A DNA stretch of 64,000 nt from Limnobacter sp. (GTDB lineage Bacteria; Pseudomonadota; Gammaproteobacteria; Burkholderiales; Burkholderiaceae_B): positions 1 through 64,000 of the forward strand of contig JARWZZ010000007.1 of NCBI GenBank assembly GCA_029866125.1. Reading direction: 5' to 3'. Below are positions 35,982-45,654 of this stretch, piece after piece. A program made the translations under genes and the position numbers. Every line of letters begins with the position of its first letter. Position 1 is the first letter of the stretch. Below the pieces are notes generated by a model that saw only the letters and a list, made by a program, of their open reading frames with translations, was not told the origin of the DNA and searched no databases.

Positions 35982-37044
35982 GCGCGGCAACAATCTGGGG
36001 GCAGGCAAACCCAAACATGCGTCGACAGGCCCTACACAATCCTCCAACCATGTTGAAAAAACTCCATCGCAAAAGGCCAAAGAGGCCAACCGGCCCGAAA
36101 CACCAATCAGTCAATCTGGTAACCCAGCGGGTGGTCAAAAACTTTCTGCACGAGTAGTAGCAAGCCACGGCAGGCATTTTGTGGCTACAGACACCGAGGG
36201 TAAACATTGGCAAGTGTTTGGCAAAGGCAAGCGGCGCGAAGTGGCGGTGGGTGATGTGATTCAAATTAGCCCCAGTGGCCCTGAACAAGCATGGATTGAT
36301 GCCATTCAGGAACGCAAGAACCTGCTTTACAGGTCTGATGCGCTGCGCAGCAAACTGTTTGCAGCCAATTTGGATGTGGTTATTTTGGTGCTGGCAGCCA
36401 GCCCACCTTATTCCCCCGAACTATTGGGGCGCACGCTGACCGCGTGTGAAAACGCGGGCATTCCGCTTGAAATTGTGTTCAATAAACTGGACTTGGTGCA
36501 TGACGACCCGGAGTTTCTTGAACACATTCGCGATGATTTGGACGACTGGACCATGGGCGAAATGCCGATCCATTGGCTAAGCCTGACCGAAGCCCCGGAG
36601 GATGCCTGCGAGTTAATGACGGACCGCCTGAAGAACAAAACCAGCCTGATTTTGGGCCAGTCGGGCATGGGTAAATCCACCTTGATCAATTTGTTGATTC
36701 CCGACGCAAAGCTGGCGACGAATGAGGTGTCGCTGGCTTTAAACTCGGGCAAACACACCACCACAAACACACAAATGCATTTTGGCGATGAGGGCATTCA
36801 AGTGATTGATTCGCCCGGGTTCCAAGCATTTGGCTTGCATCATTTGAACGAGAAGGACCTGCTGGACGCCTTTCCAGACATCAAAGGGTTTGGACTGCGC
36901 TGCCGTTTTGATGACTGCAAACACAGGGAAGAACCCTCCTGCGCAGTGAAAGACGCAATTGAGGAAGGTGAGTTAAGCGGCTCACGCTTTGACCTGTACA
37001 ACCTGCTGTTGGCAGAACTGGAAGAGGCCCGGCAGCAGTACTAG
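35974..37044 (+). CDS. rsgA: Ribosome small-subunit GTPase RsgA
   Basis: A 356-residue circularly permuted GTPase that acts late in 30S maturation. An N-terminal Ser/Lys-rich extension (1-55) precedes the OB domain. The G motifs occur in permuted order: FNKLDL (G4), then GQSGMGKST (G1), then DSPGF (G3). The zinc knuckle CRFDDCKHREEPSC follows. The start is TTG at 35974, overlapping the PCD gene by 8 nt. Its stop begins a 13-bp tandem array. Confidence 0.95.
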   Translation: MAKRGNNLGAGKPKHASTGPTQSSNHVEKTPSQKAKEANRPETPISQSGNPAGGQKLSARVVASHGRHFVATDTEGKHWQVFGKGKRREVAVGDVIQISPSGPEQAWIDAIQERKNLLYRSDALRSKLFAANLDVVILVLAASPPYSPELLGRTLTACENAGIPLEIVFNKLDLVHDDPEFLEHIRDDLDDWTMGEMPIHWLSLTEAPEDACELMTDRLKNKTSLILGQSGMGKSTLINLLIPDAKLATNEVSLALNSGKHTTTNTQMHFGDEGIQVIDSPGFQAFGLHHLNEKDLLDAFPDIKGFGLRCRFDDCKHREEPSCAVKDAIEEGELSGSRFDLYNLLLAELEEARQQY

Positions 37045-37083
37045 GCAACAATACTAGGCAACAATACTAGGCAGCTATACTAG
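37039..37083. repeat. 13-bp tandem units over rsgA stop
   Basis: TACTAGGCAACAA occurs at 37039-37051 and 37052-37064 exactly, then as a variant at 37065-37077 and the start of a fourth at 37078. Each has TAG; the first is the rsgA stop. The fourth copy's CTAG also supplies the stop of the convergent minus-strand gene. Confidence 0.85.
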
Positions 37084-38084
37084 TTGAGGGGTACCGGAAT
37101 ACGTATCATGGAGAGGATGGCTGCAATGGCCAACCAAGCCACGGCACTTCGAAACACCAAATTGCGAAAGGCAGACAATGCCAGCAATTCATTCCAGCCC
37201 GCGTCATCGGTGGTTTCGGTGACCTCTTCGGCGTCGTTCTTTTCAACATAGGGCTCAACCCCTGAGCCCTTCAAACCGACGGCGGCTAGGCCTACAGCGG
37301 CCAGGGGTGCCCTGTTGGATAGGGGGCTGTGTTGGCGCGCCTCCCGCCACAGGGTGGAGTAGTCGTCTGCAAAACCCATCACAATCCAGGTCAAAGCCAA
37401 CAAGCGGGCAGGCACCCATTCCAGAATGTACAGCACGTAGCGTGGGCTAAAAATAGCATGCAGGCGGTTTTGTTCGTAATGCGCTTGGAGGGACAAATGC
37501 TCGGTCATTAAGTCTTCAATTTGCCAACGTTGTTGCTCTCGCTGCACGCTCCAAAACACGCCGATGTACAAGGCCACGCCGGTGGGGCCGGGCAAAATAA
37601 TATAGTAAAAAAGCAGGGTGAAAAACTGACGCAAAGCGCGGTCCACGCCGTGGTCAACCGCTTGCCAAATCAATTCCCTTTGAGTTCGTACCTGCGGGTT
37701 GGTGTGGTTGTAATAAGCAACCCAGTCCAAAAAAGTTTCGCGCGCGCGGAAAAAGTCGCCTTGGCTAAGAAACAGGGCCATGGTGGTAAACACTTCAGAC
37801 AAATGCCAAAACCGCAAGCCGTACAGCAAAACAATGATGTTGAAAGCAAGGGCTGGGAACCAACCCATTTGCCACATCACATCATGCAAAAAGTAAACGC
37901 CCAACACCCAAATGGCAACCGGAATAAACCATTGAAGAAAGGTAAACCGGGGCGCACCAAGGCTGGCAAGGTCCACTTCCAACTCTGCTGTAAAACGCGA
38001 GTTCATGTCCTTCACCCGCCGTAGCAAGGCCTGCGGCAGGAGTGTTTCTGCAAACAACGCGATCAATATGGCCAAGAAAGACAT
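37080..38084 (-). CDS. CobD/CbiB-like membrane protein
   Basis: A 334-residue protein with about five hydrophobic segments (start, 55-90, 160-185, 215-240 and the C-terminus). Sequences such as LPGPTGVALYIGVFW and the ending resemble the CobD/CbiB (and AmpE) family. There is no cobalamin pathway gene in the window, and many Burkholderiales carry such a stand-alone homologue, so adenosylcobinamide-phosphate synthase activity should not be assumed. Convergent with rsgA; NUDIX gene upstream with a 2-nt gap. Confidence 0.7.
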   Translation of the reverse strand: MSFLAILIALFAETLLPQALLRRVKDMNSRFTAELEVDLASLGAPRFTFLQWFIPVAIWVLGVYFLHDVMWQMGWFPALAFNIIVLLYGLRFWHLSEVFTTMALFLSQGDFFRARETFLDWVAYYNHTNPQVRTQRELIWQAVDHGVDRALRQFFTLLFYYIILPGPTGVALYIGVFWSVQREQQRWQIEDLMTEHLSLQAHYEQNRLHAIFSPRYVLYILEWVPARLLALTWIVMGFADDYSTLWREARQHSPLSNRAPLAAVGLAAVGLKGSGVEPYVEKNDAEEVTETTDDAGWNELLALSAFRNLVFRSAVAWLAIAAILSMIRIPVPLN

Positions 38085-38086
38085 GC

Positions 38087-38713
38087 TTACCTTTCTGCCG
38101 CCAAAAAATGATACACATTACGCAGCATGGTTGCTGTCGCACCCCAAATAAAATAGGTTTTGCTTTGCTGTTGGTAAGGCATGGCGAAATAGGAGCGCGG
38201 GCCTTTGGGTGTTTGCAACACTTGCTTTTGGTGGTTGGCAGGGTTCATTAAAAACGCCAAAGGCACCTCAAACACCTCCTCCACCTCAAACGCATCGGGC
38301 TTGAGTTCGAAGTGCGGCTGCACCAAGGCCACCACAGGTGTGACCAAAAAATTGGTTGCGGTGCGGTAAATGGGCAGTGTACCCAGCACTTCAATGTGGC
38401 GGCGCATTAAACCGGTTTCTTCTTCCGTTTCGCGCAGTGCTGTTTCAATCGGGGTGCCATCTTCAGGCTCGCAACGCCCGCCGGGGAAGCTGATTTGCCC
38501 GGCATGGTCGTTCAAATGGGCGGTTCGCTGGGTAAGCAGCACATGCAAACCAGTCTCGCGGGCCACCAAGGGAACAAGCACCGCCGCTTCGGCGGGTTCG
38601 CGCTCGGTGAAATACACATCCTCACGGGGTTCCGGTGACCATTCAATTTCGTTAAAGCGTTGAAAACGCTCGCGCAGGTGGTGCGCATGGAGCGTGTTGT
38701 ACCAGTCCGACAT
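38087..38713 (-). CDS. NUDIX hydrolase, CoA pyrophosphatase type
   Basis: A 208-residue NUDIX enzyme. The Nudix box reads GGRCEPEDGTPIETALRETE, continuing EETGL, with the catalytic Glu residues intact. The preceding LTQRTAHLNDHAGQISFPGG is the UPF0035 signature of CoA-specific NudL enzymes. Predicted to cleave CoA to 3',5'-ADP and phosphopantetheine. It is followed 2 nt later by the CobD-like gene. Confidence 0.88.
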   Translation of the reverse strand: MSDWYNTLHAHHLRERFQRFNEIEWSPEPREDVYFTEREPAEAAVLVPLVARETGLHVLLTQRTAHLNDHAGQISFPGGRCEPEDGTPIETALRETEEETGLMRRHIEVLGTLPIYRTATNFLVTPVVALVQPHFELKPDAFEVEEVFEVPLAFLMNPANHQKQVLQTPKGPRSYFAMPYQQQSKTYFIWGATATMLRNVYHFLAAER

Positions 38714-38754
38714 TCCGTTTCCAAATGAACAGGGGCCACCTGGAGAAATCGGCC

Positions 38755-39957
38755 TCAGGCAGCCAAACCAAACAGCATGAATTCTGCGAATTGCTTACGC
38801 ATAAATGGAGCATATTCCATAAAGTTTAATGCTGTCTGACGACCTGCACCCATCCATGGATTAGTGTTGGAAAAACCCCTCACCATGAGGTCAGTCATGC
38901 GGACTACGGCTTTGCGGTCCAGCGCGCGGCTGCTTTCGAATGCGTGCAACAAGTCATTTAAACCTGATTCGGTTTGAATGACGGTTTGATCCAGCATGCG
39001 GCACAAGGTGGCCGCATCCCGCAGGCCGAGGTTAAGCCCCTGCCCTGCAACTGGGTGAAGAATTTGTGCGGCGTTGCCGATGGCCACCCTTCTGCCTTGG
39101 ACCAAATGCTCGCGCCAATTCATACCCAAAGGGAAACACTTGCGCGGCCCGGCCTGAAGAATTTCAACACGCCTGCCAAATTGTTGTCGCAGTTGATTGA
39201 ACAATTCACGATCGCTTAACTGCAGGCGCTGATCGACCACATTTTTTGGCGCACACCAAATGAGGGAGTACAAACCTTGATCGGCTGAAATGGGCAGCAG
39301 TGCCAAGGGGCCATCACTGGTAAATCGTTCAAAAGCGAGGGTGTTTGAGCTTTCCAGCAAGGAGGACTCGACTCGGGCTTTGACCTCGCTGATCAATGCC
39401 CATTGGTTGTAGTCAACGACTTTGTCGCGTTCACCGGCCTCACCGTACAAGCCACCTTCTGCATCAACACGTAGGCATGCAGTATGCTCAGTACCATCGG
39501 CCAACTCAAGCACTTCAAGGGAGTCTTGGGCGCTGCGGTGAGCAAATTGGACGGGGGCGTTTCGAAACACTTGCACACCCCGATCAATTGCGGCTTGGTT
39601 CAGGCATTTGACCAAATCGCCATAACGCACGGTCCAACCCAATGCGCGCAAGCCCATTTCCTCGGCACGCATGCGCACTTGGCCAAACCGGTTTTGCTCG
39701 GACACATGGATGTGGTGAATGGGCGTGGCGTTGGCCGGGAATGCCAAGCTACCCAAACGCAAGCGGGTGGCGTCACTGAGCGCCAGAATACGCGGGTCTT
39801 TGACCGCGTCTTCTAGCGATTTGGCATCAAACACAGCAATGCGATTGGCCTGCACTCCCCAGCTGTTGGCCAACCAACCGGCAAATGCCAAACCCACCGG
39901 GCCTGCGCCCACGATGGCTACGTCAAAGTGTTTGTTCTCTGCCATACCTATTGCCAT
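38755..39957 (-). CDS. UbiH/UbiF-family FAD monooxygenase
   Basis: A 400-residue flavoprotein hydroxylase of the ubiquinone-biosynthesis type. The FAD dinucleotide motif GAGPVGLAFAG is at about residues 12-22. The middle DGPLALLPI and the C-terminal GNAAQILHPVAGQGLNLGLRD motif define the UbiH/COQ6 family. Which ring position it hydroxylates (UbiF, UbiH, UbiI) is not clear from sequence. ATG 39957 lies 13 nt after pepP; ATG 39945 is an alternative. Confidence 0.85.
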   Translation of the reverse strand: MAIGMAENKHFDVAIVGAGPVGLAFAGWLANSWGVQANRIAVFDAKSLEDAVKDPRILALSDATRLRLGSLAFPANATPIHHIHVSEQNRFGQVRMRAEEMGLRALGWTVRYGDLVKCLNQAAIDRGVQVFRNAPVQFAHRSAQDSLEVLELADGTEHTACLRVDAEGGLYGEAGERDKVVDYNQWALISEVKARVESSLLESSNTLAFERFTSDGPLALLPISADQGLYSLIWCAPKNVVDQRLQLSDRELFNQLRQQFGRRVEILQAGPRKCFPLGMNWREHLVQGRRVAIGNAAQILHPVAGQGLNLGLRDAATLCRMLDQTVIQTESGLNDLLHAFESSRALDRKAVVRMTDLMVRGFSNTNPWMGAGRQTALNFMEYAPFMRKQFAEFMLFGLAA

Positions 39958-39970
39958 TGCCTGCGACTTG

Positions 39971-41368
39971 TTATTTGATTTTGGCGATTTTGTTTTTGGG
40001 CGCTGCGCGTTTGGCCATCCATTTTTGAATATCGGCCACAGTTTTAGGGGCTTCATGGGTGTAGATCTCGCAGCCGGTTTTAGTCACGATGGCATCGTCT
40101 TCGATGCGGATTCCGATGTTGTGGTACTTGGAGTCGATGTCCTCGGCGGCACGAATGTACAAGCCGGGCTCGATGGTCAACACCATATTTTCTTTGAGTT
40201 TGCGTGAGGTGTGGGGGGCCACGCCATCCTCCGGTTTGGCGGAGGGGTCGCGGTAGCTGCCGCAATCATGCACATCCATGCCCAACCAATGACCGGTGCG
40301 GTGCATGTAAAAACGGCGGTAGGAACCCGATTCCAAGACCTCGTCCAAACCACCATTGAGCAATTTGAGGTCGATCAAACCTTGAGCGAGTACTTTAACC
40401 GCAGCATCGTGCGGGGCGTTGAAACGCACGCCTGCTTTGGTGGCGGCGATGGCGGCGTATTGAGCCTCAAGCACCACTTCGTACACAGCTTGCTGGGCTT
40501 TGCTGAATTTGCCGTTGACGGGGAATGTGCGTGTAATGTCGGAGGCGTAGCAATCCAACTCGCAACCGGCATCAATCAACAATAAATCACCGTCTTTCAA
40601 TTCTGCATTGTTGGCGCGGTAGTGCAACACGCAGGCGTTTTCGCCACCGGCAACGATGGACCCGTAGGCGGGGAATTCTGAGCCGTGGCGCTTGAAGATA
40701 TACAGCAAGGCGGCTTCCACCTCGTACTCATGCGCACCGGGGTGTGTGGCCAGCATGGCTTGCTGATGGGCAAATGCAGAGATGCTGGCTGCGCGGCGCA
40801 TGGTGTCCAGCTCTTCTTTGCCTTTGAAGAGGCGCATTTCATCCAAAATGTGGCTTACGTCTTGCACAGAGTGAGGTGCACCGATGCCCATGCGTACTTT
40901 ACCGCGCAGGGTTTTGAGTACTTCGGAAACGCCACCTTCCAATTCGGGGTCTTCCCCCAATCGCAAAAACACGGCGGGTTGGTTGGCCAACAGGTTTTCC
41001 AGCACTTCTTCCAGCTCATCCACTGGGTAAGAGTTGTCAAACCCGAATTGCTTGCGCGCGGCTTTGGGACCATAGCGAAAGCCATCCCAAATTTCGCGCT
41101 CTTCATTTTTCTCACGGCACAGCAAAATGGATTGAGTGGATTCTTGCCCCACCACCAAAGCCAAGCAACCCTCTGGCTCGGGGAAGCCGGTGAGGTAGTA
41201 AAAATAACTGTCGGTGCGGAAAGGGTAATCGCTGTCGCGGTTGCGCATGATTTCTTCACCAGACCGGATCAAGACCACACCCCCGCCCTGCGCCCGGACT
41301 GCTTGTGCCAATTTGGCACGGCGCTTTGCGTAAACGGATGGTTTTTGGGTGGGATAAAAACTACTCAT
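39971..41368 (-). CDS. pepP: Xaa-Pro aminopeptidase
   Basis: A 465-residue M24B metallopeptidase releasing N-terminal residues before proline. The pita-bread domain carries the metal ligands in LIDAGCELDCYASDITRTF, HRTGHWLGMDVHD, LTIEPGLYI and the final IRIEDD. Length is like E. coli PepP (441). ubiH-type genes next to pepP are a conserved proteobacterial arrangement. Start overlaps the murU end by 4 nt. Confidence 0.95.
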   Translation of the reverse strand: MSSFYPTQKPSVYAKRRAKLAQAVRAQGGGVVLIRSGEEIMRNRDSDYPFRTDSYFYYLTGFPEPEGCLALVVGQESTQSILLCREKNEEREIWDGFRYGPKAARKQFGFDNSYPVDELEEVLENLLANQPAVFLRLGEDPELEGGVSEVLKTLRGKVRMGIGAPHSVQDVSHILDEMRLFKGKEELDTMRRAASISAFAHQQAMLATHPGAHEYEVEAALLYIFKRHGSEFPAYGSIVAGGENACVLHYRANNAELKDGDLLLIDAGCELDCYASDITRTFPVNGKFSKAQQAVYEVVLEAQYAAIAATKAGVRFNAPHDAAVKVLAQGLIDLKLLNGGLDEVLESGSYRRFYMHRTGHWLGMDVHDCGSYRDPSAKPEDGVAPHTSRKLKENMVLTIEPGLYIRAAEDIDSKYHNIGIRIEDDAIVTKTGCEIYTHEAPKTVADIQKWMAKRAAPKNKIAKIK

Positions 41369-42144
41369 GATGCGGGTGACTCCTTGGGCATTTCTTTCAT
41401 TTCGACTTTGTGATTCAGGTACTCGTTGAGATCATTTAAACGCGCAGGCGTTCCAATGTCCAGCCACAAACCGAGGTGAAGCTCGCCAGTGACGCGCCCC
41501 TGCGCCATGGCTTGCCTCAAAAGGGGCGCTAGCTTGGCAGGCTCGTTCAAGGGCAAGTCTTTGAAAAGCGAGGTTTGGTAAACACCGATGCCTGAAAATG
41601 TGTAGGCTGAATGTGCTGAATGTTCAGCATCCCCATGCACTGTTCCATTTGGCGTTAAATAAAAATCGCCTTTGGGGTTGTGCTCGGGGTTGGGCACCAG
41701 CACCAGGTGGGCCAATGGCCGTTGGTCTGGGCGCAGCGCTGACCATGCTTGAAGAACCGTGTTTGCATGATTAATCGGCCAGTCGGTGTAAACGTCGCCA
41801 TTCAGGACAAGAAATGGCTCTGAGTCGGGCCCATTTGCCAAAAGTGGAAGTGCTTTGCGTATGCCACCTGCGGTTTCAAGTGCAGTGCCTTCGGCAGAAT
41901 ATGCAATGTCAACGCCATATTGCGAGCCATCACCCAAACCACGTTCAATCAACTCGCCCAAGTGGGCATGGTTAATGACGACATGGTTGAACCCTGCTTT
42001 GGCCAATGCCTCCAGATGCCAGGCAATCAGCGGCTTGCCACCTGCTTGCAACATGGGCTTGGGGCAAGTGTCGGTCAGCGGGCGCATGCGCTCGCCCCGG
42101 CCAGCCGCCAAAATCATGGCTTTGGATGCAACAACTCCACTCAA
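41365..42144 (-). CDS. murU: MurNAc-1-phosphate uridylyltransferase
   Basis: A 259-residue nucleotidyltransferase. MILAAGRGERMRPLTDTCPKP is the NTP-binding signature, and LNGDVYTDWP the metal-binding Asp region. MurU converts MurNAc-1-phosphate to UDP-MurNAc in cell-wall recycling, bypassing MurA and MurB. It overlaps amgK by 4 nt, and that pairing supports MurU over a sugar-nucleotide synthase of other pathways. Confidence 0.88.
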   Translation of the reverse strand: MSGVVASKAMILAAGRGERMRPLTDTCPKPMLQAGGKPLIAWHLEALAKAGFNHVVINHAHLGELIERGLGDGSQYGVDIAYSAEGTALETAGGIRKALPLLANGPDSEPFLVLNGDVYTDWPINHANTVLQAWSALRPDQRPLAHLVLVPNPEHNPKGDFYLTPNGTVHGDAEHSAHSAYTFSGIGVYQTSLFKDLPLNEPAKLAPLLRQAMAQGRVTGELHLGLWLDIGTPARLNDLNEYLNHKVEMKEMPKESPAS

Positions 42145-43172
42145 AAGGTGTACCCCACCTCAATGCCACGGCCTTCCAGTTTGTCCAAAATGTAAATCAA
42201 TGGTTTGGTGGCGCTGTAACGCCCTGCTGCAACCCGCACATAGGCCAGCACTTGGTGCAAATCGTTCAAATATTGGGCTTTGCCATCGCGGTAATTCAGT
42301 CGGGCAAAAATGCCCAAAATTTTGATGTGGCGCTGCAAGCCCATGAAGTCCACTTGGCGGTAAAACACCGAAGCATCCTCTGGCACGGGCAACCCTTGTT
42401 TGCGGGCCTGTTCCCAAAAGCGGATGGCCCAATCCAAGGTTTCGTCTTCAGGCCACTCAATGTAAGCATCACGCAAAATACTGACCAAGTCATAGGTGAT
42501 GGGGCCTTTGACTGCATCTTGAAAGTCAATGACGCCAAAGTCCAGCTGGGGCTGCACGCCTTGGGGCAACATCAAATTGCGGCTGTGGTAGTCGCGGTGC
42601 ACAAACACTTGGCCTTCAGACAAAGCGCTTTCAATACAAAGGGCCTTGATGTTGTCCAACCACTGTTGCTCTTGGGCGGTTAGCTCCATTTTGCAATGGG
42701 CTTTGACAAACCACTCGTCAAACAAGTCCATCTCGGCACGCAGCTTTTCTGCACTGTAAGCAGGCAGGCTGGATGCGTCCACTTTGGCCTGCATGTTGAC
42801 CAACAGGCTCATGGCTTGGCGGTAAATGGCATCGCCCCGGCTGCGGTCTTCTTCAAGCGCTTGCAGTAGGGTTAAGTTGCCTAAATCTTCCAGCAGCAAA
42901 AAGCCCTGTTCGGGGTTTGCAGCCAAAATTTCCGGTGCATGTATGCCAGCCTGACGCAGAAGTTCGTCCACCCGAATGAAGGGGCGTACGTCTTCCTGAG
43001 GAGGGGGCGCATCCATCACAATCAGGTGCCCCGCACCATCCGTTCGGGCTACCCTAAAATACCTACGGAAACTTGCATCGCTTGACGCGGCTTGCAAAGT
43101 ATCACTAAGACACGGTTGGCCCGGCAATTGGTCGAGCCATTCTTTGATTAATTCTTGACGCAAAGCGTTCAT
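42141..43172 (-). CDS. amgK: MurNAc/GlcNAc anomeric kinase
   Basis: A 343-residue aminoglycoside-phosphotransferase-fold kinase. FVHRDYHSRNLMLP is the Brenner catalytic motif, and LDFGVIDFQDAVKGP the metal site. AmgK phosphorylates recycled MurNAc at C1 for MurU. The gene is first in a minus-strand run amgK-murU-pepP-ubi, divergent from lptD, another envelope gene. Confidence 0.88.
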   Translation of the reverse strand: MNALRQELIKEWLDQLPGQPCLSDTLQAASSDASFRRYFRVARTDGAGHLIVMDAPPPQEDVRPFIRVDELLRQAGIHAPEILAANPEQGFLLLEDLGNLTLLQALEEDRSRGDAIYRQAMSLLVNMQAKVDASSLPAYSAEKLRAEMDLFDEWFVKAHCKMELTAQEQQWLDNIKALCIESALSEGQVFVHRDYHSRNLMLPQGVQPQLDFGVIDFQDAVKGPITYDLVSILRDAYIEWPEDETLDWAIRFWEQARKQGLPVPEDASVFYRQVDFMGLQRHIKILGIFARLNYRDGKAQYLNDLHQVLAYVRVAAGRYSATKPLIYILDKLEGRGIEVGYTF

Positions 43173-43210
43173 TGCTAGGTTCTTTCACGTATTGTTGTTG
43201 CACAGTTGCC

Positions 43211-43216
43211 TATAAT
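43211..43216 (+). promoter_or_regulatory. Candidate -10 of lptD operon
   Basis: A perfect TATAAT lies 55 nt before the lptD start in the divergent gap with amgK. No good -35 is found at 16-18 nt, so it may depend on an activator or another element. Confidence 0.4.
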
Positions 43217-43270
43217 AGATCCATCCAGAGGCCGAAGATCCACTCCAACCCCATTTGATAACAAGTCGAC

Positions 43271-45640
43271 TTGAATAAGAGCCCCGTTCTGTTACGCGTG
43301 AGTTTGAAAGCGCCCTTCCCCCTGCGGCGCAACTTGGCCTATTACATTTCCCATGGCGTGGCCCACGGTGTAGCCCACTGCTGCCTGTTGGCATTGCCTT
43401 TGGGTTTGTGGGTGTGGTCGCAGCCTGCATTGGCGCAATCGGCTCAAGGCGTTCCAAACTCGAACAACCCCCAAGGCACTGAGGCTTCCAAAGCGGACCC
43501 TCGGCTCAACTTGCGCGTGGATGGCAACCTCATCGGTGGTGCCCCAATCCCTAAGGATTTGTCCACCTACTTGTCTGCAGACCGTTTAACCACCAACAGC
43601 CAAGAGGAAACAGTGCTGGAAGGCGGGGTTATTCTTCGGCGCAATGAACTCACCATCACCAGCGACAAATTAAATTACTCGCCGTTGACGGACAGGGCCA
43701 ATGCCACTGGCAATGTGACCATTCGCCAACCCGACATGACTTTGCGTGGGCCAGAAGGCAGCATCAAAGTGGGCAACGGGGCGGGCCGTTTAAACAAGCC
43801 AACCTTCGAGTTGCACCGCACCAAGGGCAAGGGCAACGCCTCGGAAATGACGTTTGACGGGGTGGACACGCTTACCCTGCAAAACCCCAATTACACGGTG
43901 TGCCCGGTGCCCAATCCGGATCGCACCCAAGAGGCAGATTGGTACATCACGGCTGAACAATTGGAACTTGACCGCAGTGCGGACGTTGGCCGGGCCGAAA
44001 ATGCGAAAGTGGTTTTTCAAGGCGTGCCAATTTTGGCGACTCCTTATTTGTCATTCCCAACCTCTGAACGGCGCAAAAGCGGCTTTTTGGCCCCGTCGTT
44101 CGGCAGTTCCAGTAACAGTGGTTTTGAATTTACAGTGCCCTATTACTGGAATATTGCCCCCAACCGGGATTTGACGCTGTACCCCAAAATTATTACGGGC
44201 CGTGGCGTTCAGCTGGGGTCTAATGCGCGATATTTGGGTGAATACAACCAAGGCGAGATTAAATACGACTACCTGCCTTCGGACCGAAAAACTGAAACAG
44301 ACCGCTTTGCGCTGGCGTTTCAACATGCGTTCAACAAGGATGCTTTTTCAGCCGGGCTGAACATCAACAAAGTGTCGGATGACCAATACTTTGTAGACTT
44401 TTCGCGCACACAGGCAGTGGCCTCTCAACGTATTTTGCTGCGTGAAGGTTTTGCCAATTACCAAGGCACGGGCTGGCGTGTGAATAGCCGAGTGGTTCGC
44501 CACCAAACCTTGCAACTGCTGAATGACCCGATTTTAAAACCATACGACCGCCTGCCTGAAGTCAACGCGTATTACGACAGTCAAAAAGTTGGCCCGGTGT
44601 ATTTCAGCATGAATGGTCAATTCACCGAGTTTTCCAATTCAAACATGGTAGAAGGCAGCCGGGCTTTGGCGCGTGCGCGGGTGGAATTGCCTTTTGTGCG
44701 TGACGCTTACTCGGTCATCAGCGCCTTAAGCGTGCAAAGCACAGCCTACAATTTAAGCAATGTGCAAGTGGGCCAAGACACCAAACCCGGTGTATCCATA
44801 CCCACATTCTCGATGGATGGCTCGATTTACTTTGACCGCAAAACCACGTTTGCCAACCGGTCGGTCAATCAAACGCTGGAGCCACGGCTGTTTTACCTCT
44901 ACACGCCATTTAAAGAACAATCGGCGCAGCCTAACTTTGACACCACCCTGCGGGCAGACAACTTTTCGCGAATTTTCTCGGAAAACCGCTACGCAGGTTA
45001 CGACCGGGTGGGCGATGCCAACCAGCTTACAGCAGGTGTAACAAGCCGCTACATTGACGACAAAACAGGTGAAGAATTGCTGCGGCTGGATTTTGGTCAG
45101 CGCTATTTTGTAACCAAACCCAAAATTATGATTGAGGGTGAAATCCCGGTTGACAACGATTCCGACTTTTTTGCGTCGGTACGCGGGCGCTTAACCCGCG
45201 ACATCACATTGGACTATGAAGGCCAATATGACGCCGACACAGGCCGTAACGAACGAGGAAATGTGGGCGTAAGCTACTCCCCCTCGCTTGGCAAACGGCT
45301 AAACGCAGGTTACCGCTACACGCGGGATAACATTGACCAGTTTGATGTGTCTGGCCAATGGCCACTGACTCGGAACTGGTCTGGCGTAGGCAGGCTGAAC
45401 TACTCCCTACTGGAAAGCCGCCCAATCGAGACCTTGGCTGGCTTGGAGTACAATGACGGTTGTTGGGCTGTGCGGATGGTGGGCCAGCGGTTTGCCACAT
45501 CACCCAGCCAAACAACAACTTCACTTTTCATACAGCTGGAGCTGACTGGTTTGGGTAGCTTGGGCTCTAACCCGCTTGACCTGCTTTCACGCAAGGTACC
45601 GGGCTACACCCCATTTACTTCAAGCCCTTACACTCAATAA
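43271..45640 (+). CDS. lptD: LPS-assembly outer-membrane protein LptD
   Basis: A 789-residue LptD, the outer-membrane channel that inserts lipopolysaccharide. An N-terminal basic and hydrophobic signal region (to about residue 55, ...QPALAQS) precedes the OstA jellyroll (about 75-210) and a C-terminal beta barrel. Cys at about 213 (YTVCPVPNPD) and Cys at about 734 (NDGCWAVRM) are in the places of the structural disulfide cysteines. The start is the TTG at 43271; a GTG at 43298 is possible. It heads lptD-surA-pdxA-rsmA, the classic order. Confidence 0.94.
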   Translation: MNKSPVLLRVSLKAPFPLRRNLAYYISHGVAHGVAHCCLLALPLGLWVWSQPALAQSAQGVPNSNNPQGTEASKADPRLNLRVDGNLIGGAPIPKDLSTYLSADRLTTNSQEETVLEGGVILRRNELTITSDKLNYSPLTDRANATGNVTIRQPDMTLRGPEGSIKVGNGAGRLNKPTFELHRTKGKGNASEMTFDGVDTLTLQNPNYTVCPVPNPDRTQEADWYITAEQLELDRSADVGRAENAKVVFQGVPILATPYLSFPTSERRKSGFLAPSFGSSSNSGFEFTVPYYWNIAPNRDLTLYPKIITGRGVQLGSNARYLGEYNQGEIKYDYLPSDRKTETDRFALAFQHAFNKDAFSAGLNINKVSDDQYFVDFSRTQAVASQRILLREGFANYQGTGWRVNSRVVRHQTLQLLNDPILKPYDRLPEVNAYYDSQKVGPVYFSMNGQFTEFSNSNMVEGSRALARARVELPFVRDAYSVISALSVQSTAYNLSNVQVGQDTKPGVSIPTFSMDGSIYFDRKTTFANRSVNQTLEPRLFYLYTPFKEQSAQPNFDTTLRADNFSRIFSENRYAGYDRVGDANQLTAGVTSRYIDDKTGEELLRLDFGQRYFVTKPKIMIEGEIPVDNDSDFFASVRGRLTRDITLDYEGQYDADTGRNERGNVGVSYSPSLGKRLNAGYRYTRDNIDQFDVSGQWPLTRNWSGVGRLNYSLLESRPIETLAGLEYNDGCWAVRMVGQRFATSPSQTTTSLFIQLELTGLGSLGSNPLDLLSRKVPGYTPFTSSPYTQ

Positions 45641-45654
45641 AAATGGTGGATTTA

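Noticed and set aside
37080-38084. Cobalamin biosynthesis enzyme CobD
   Set aside because: Similarity is at family level only and no cob/cbi genes are near; listed as CobD/CbiB-like instead.
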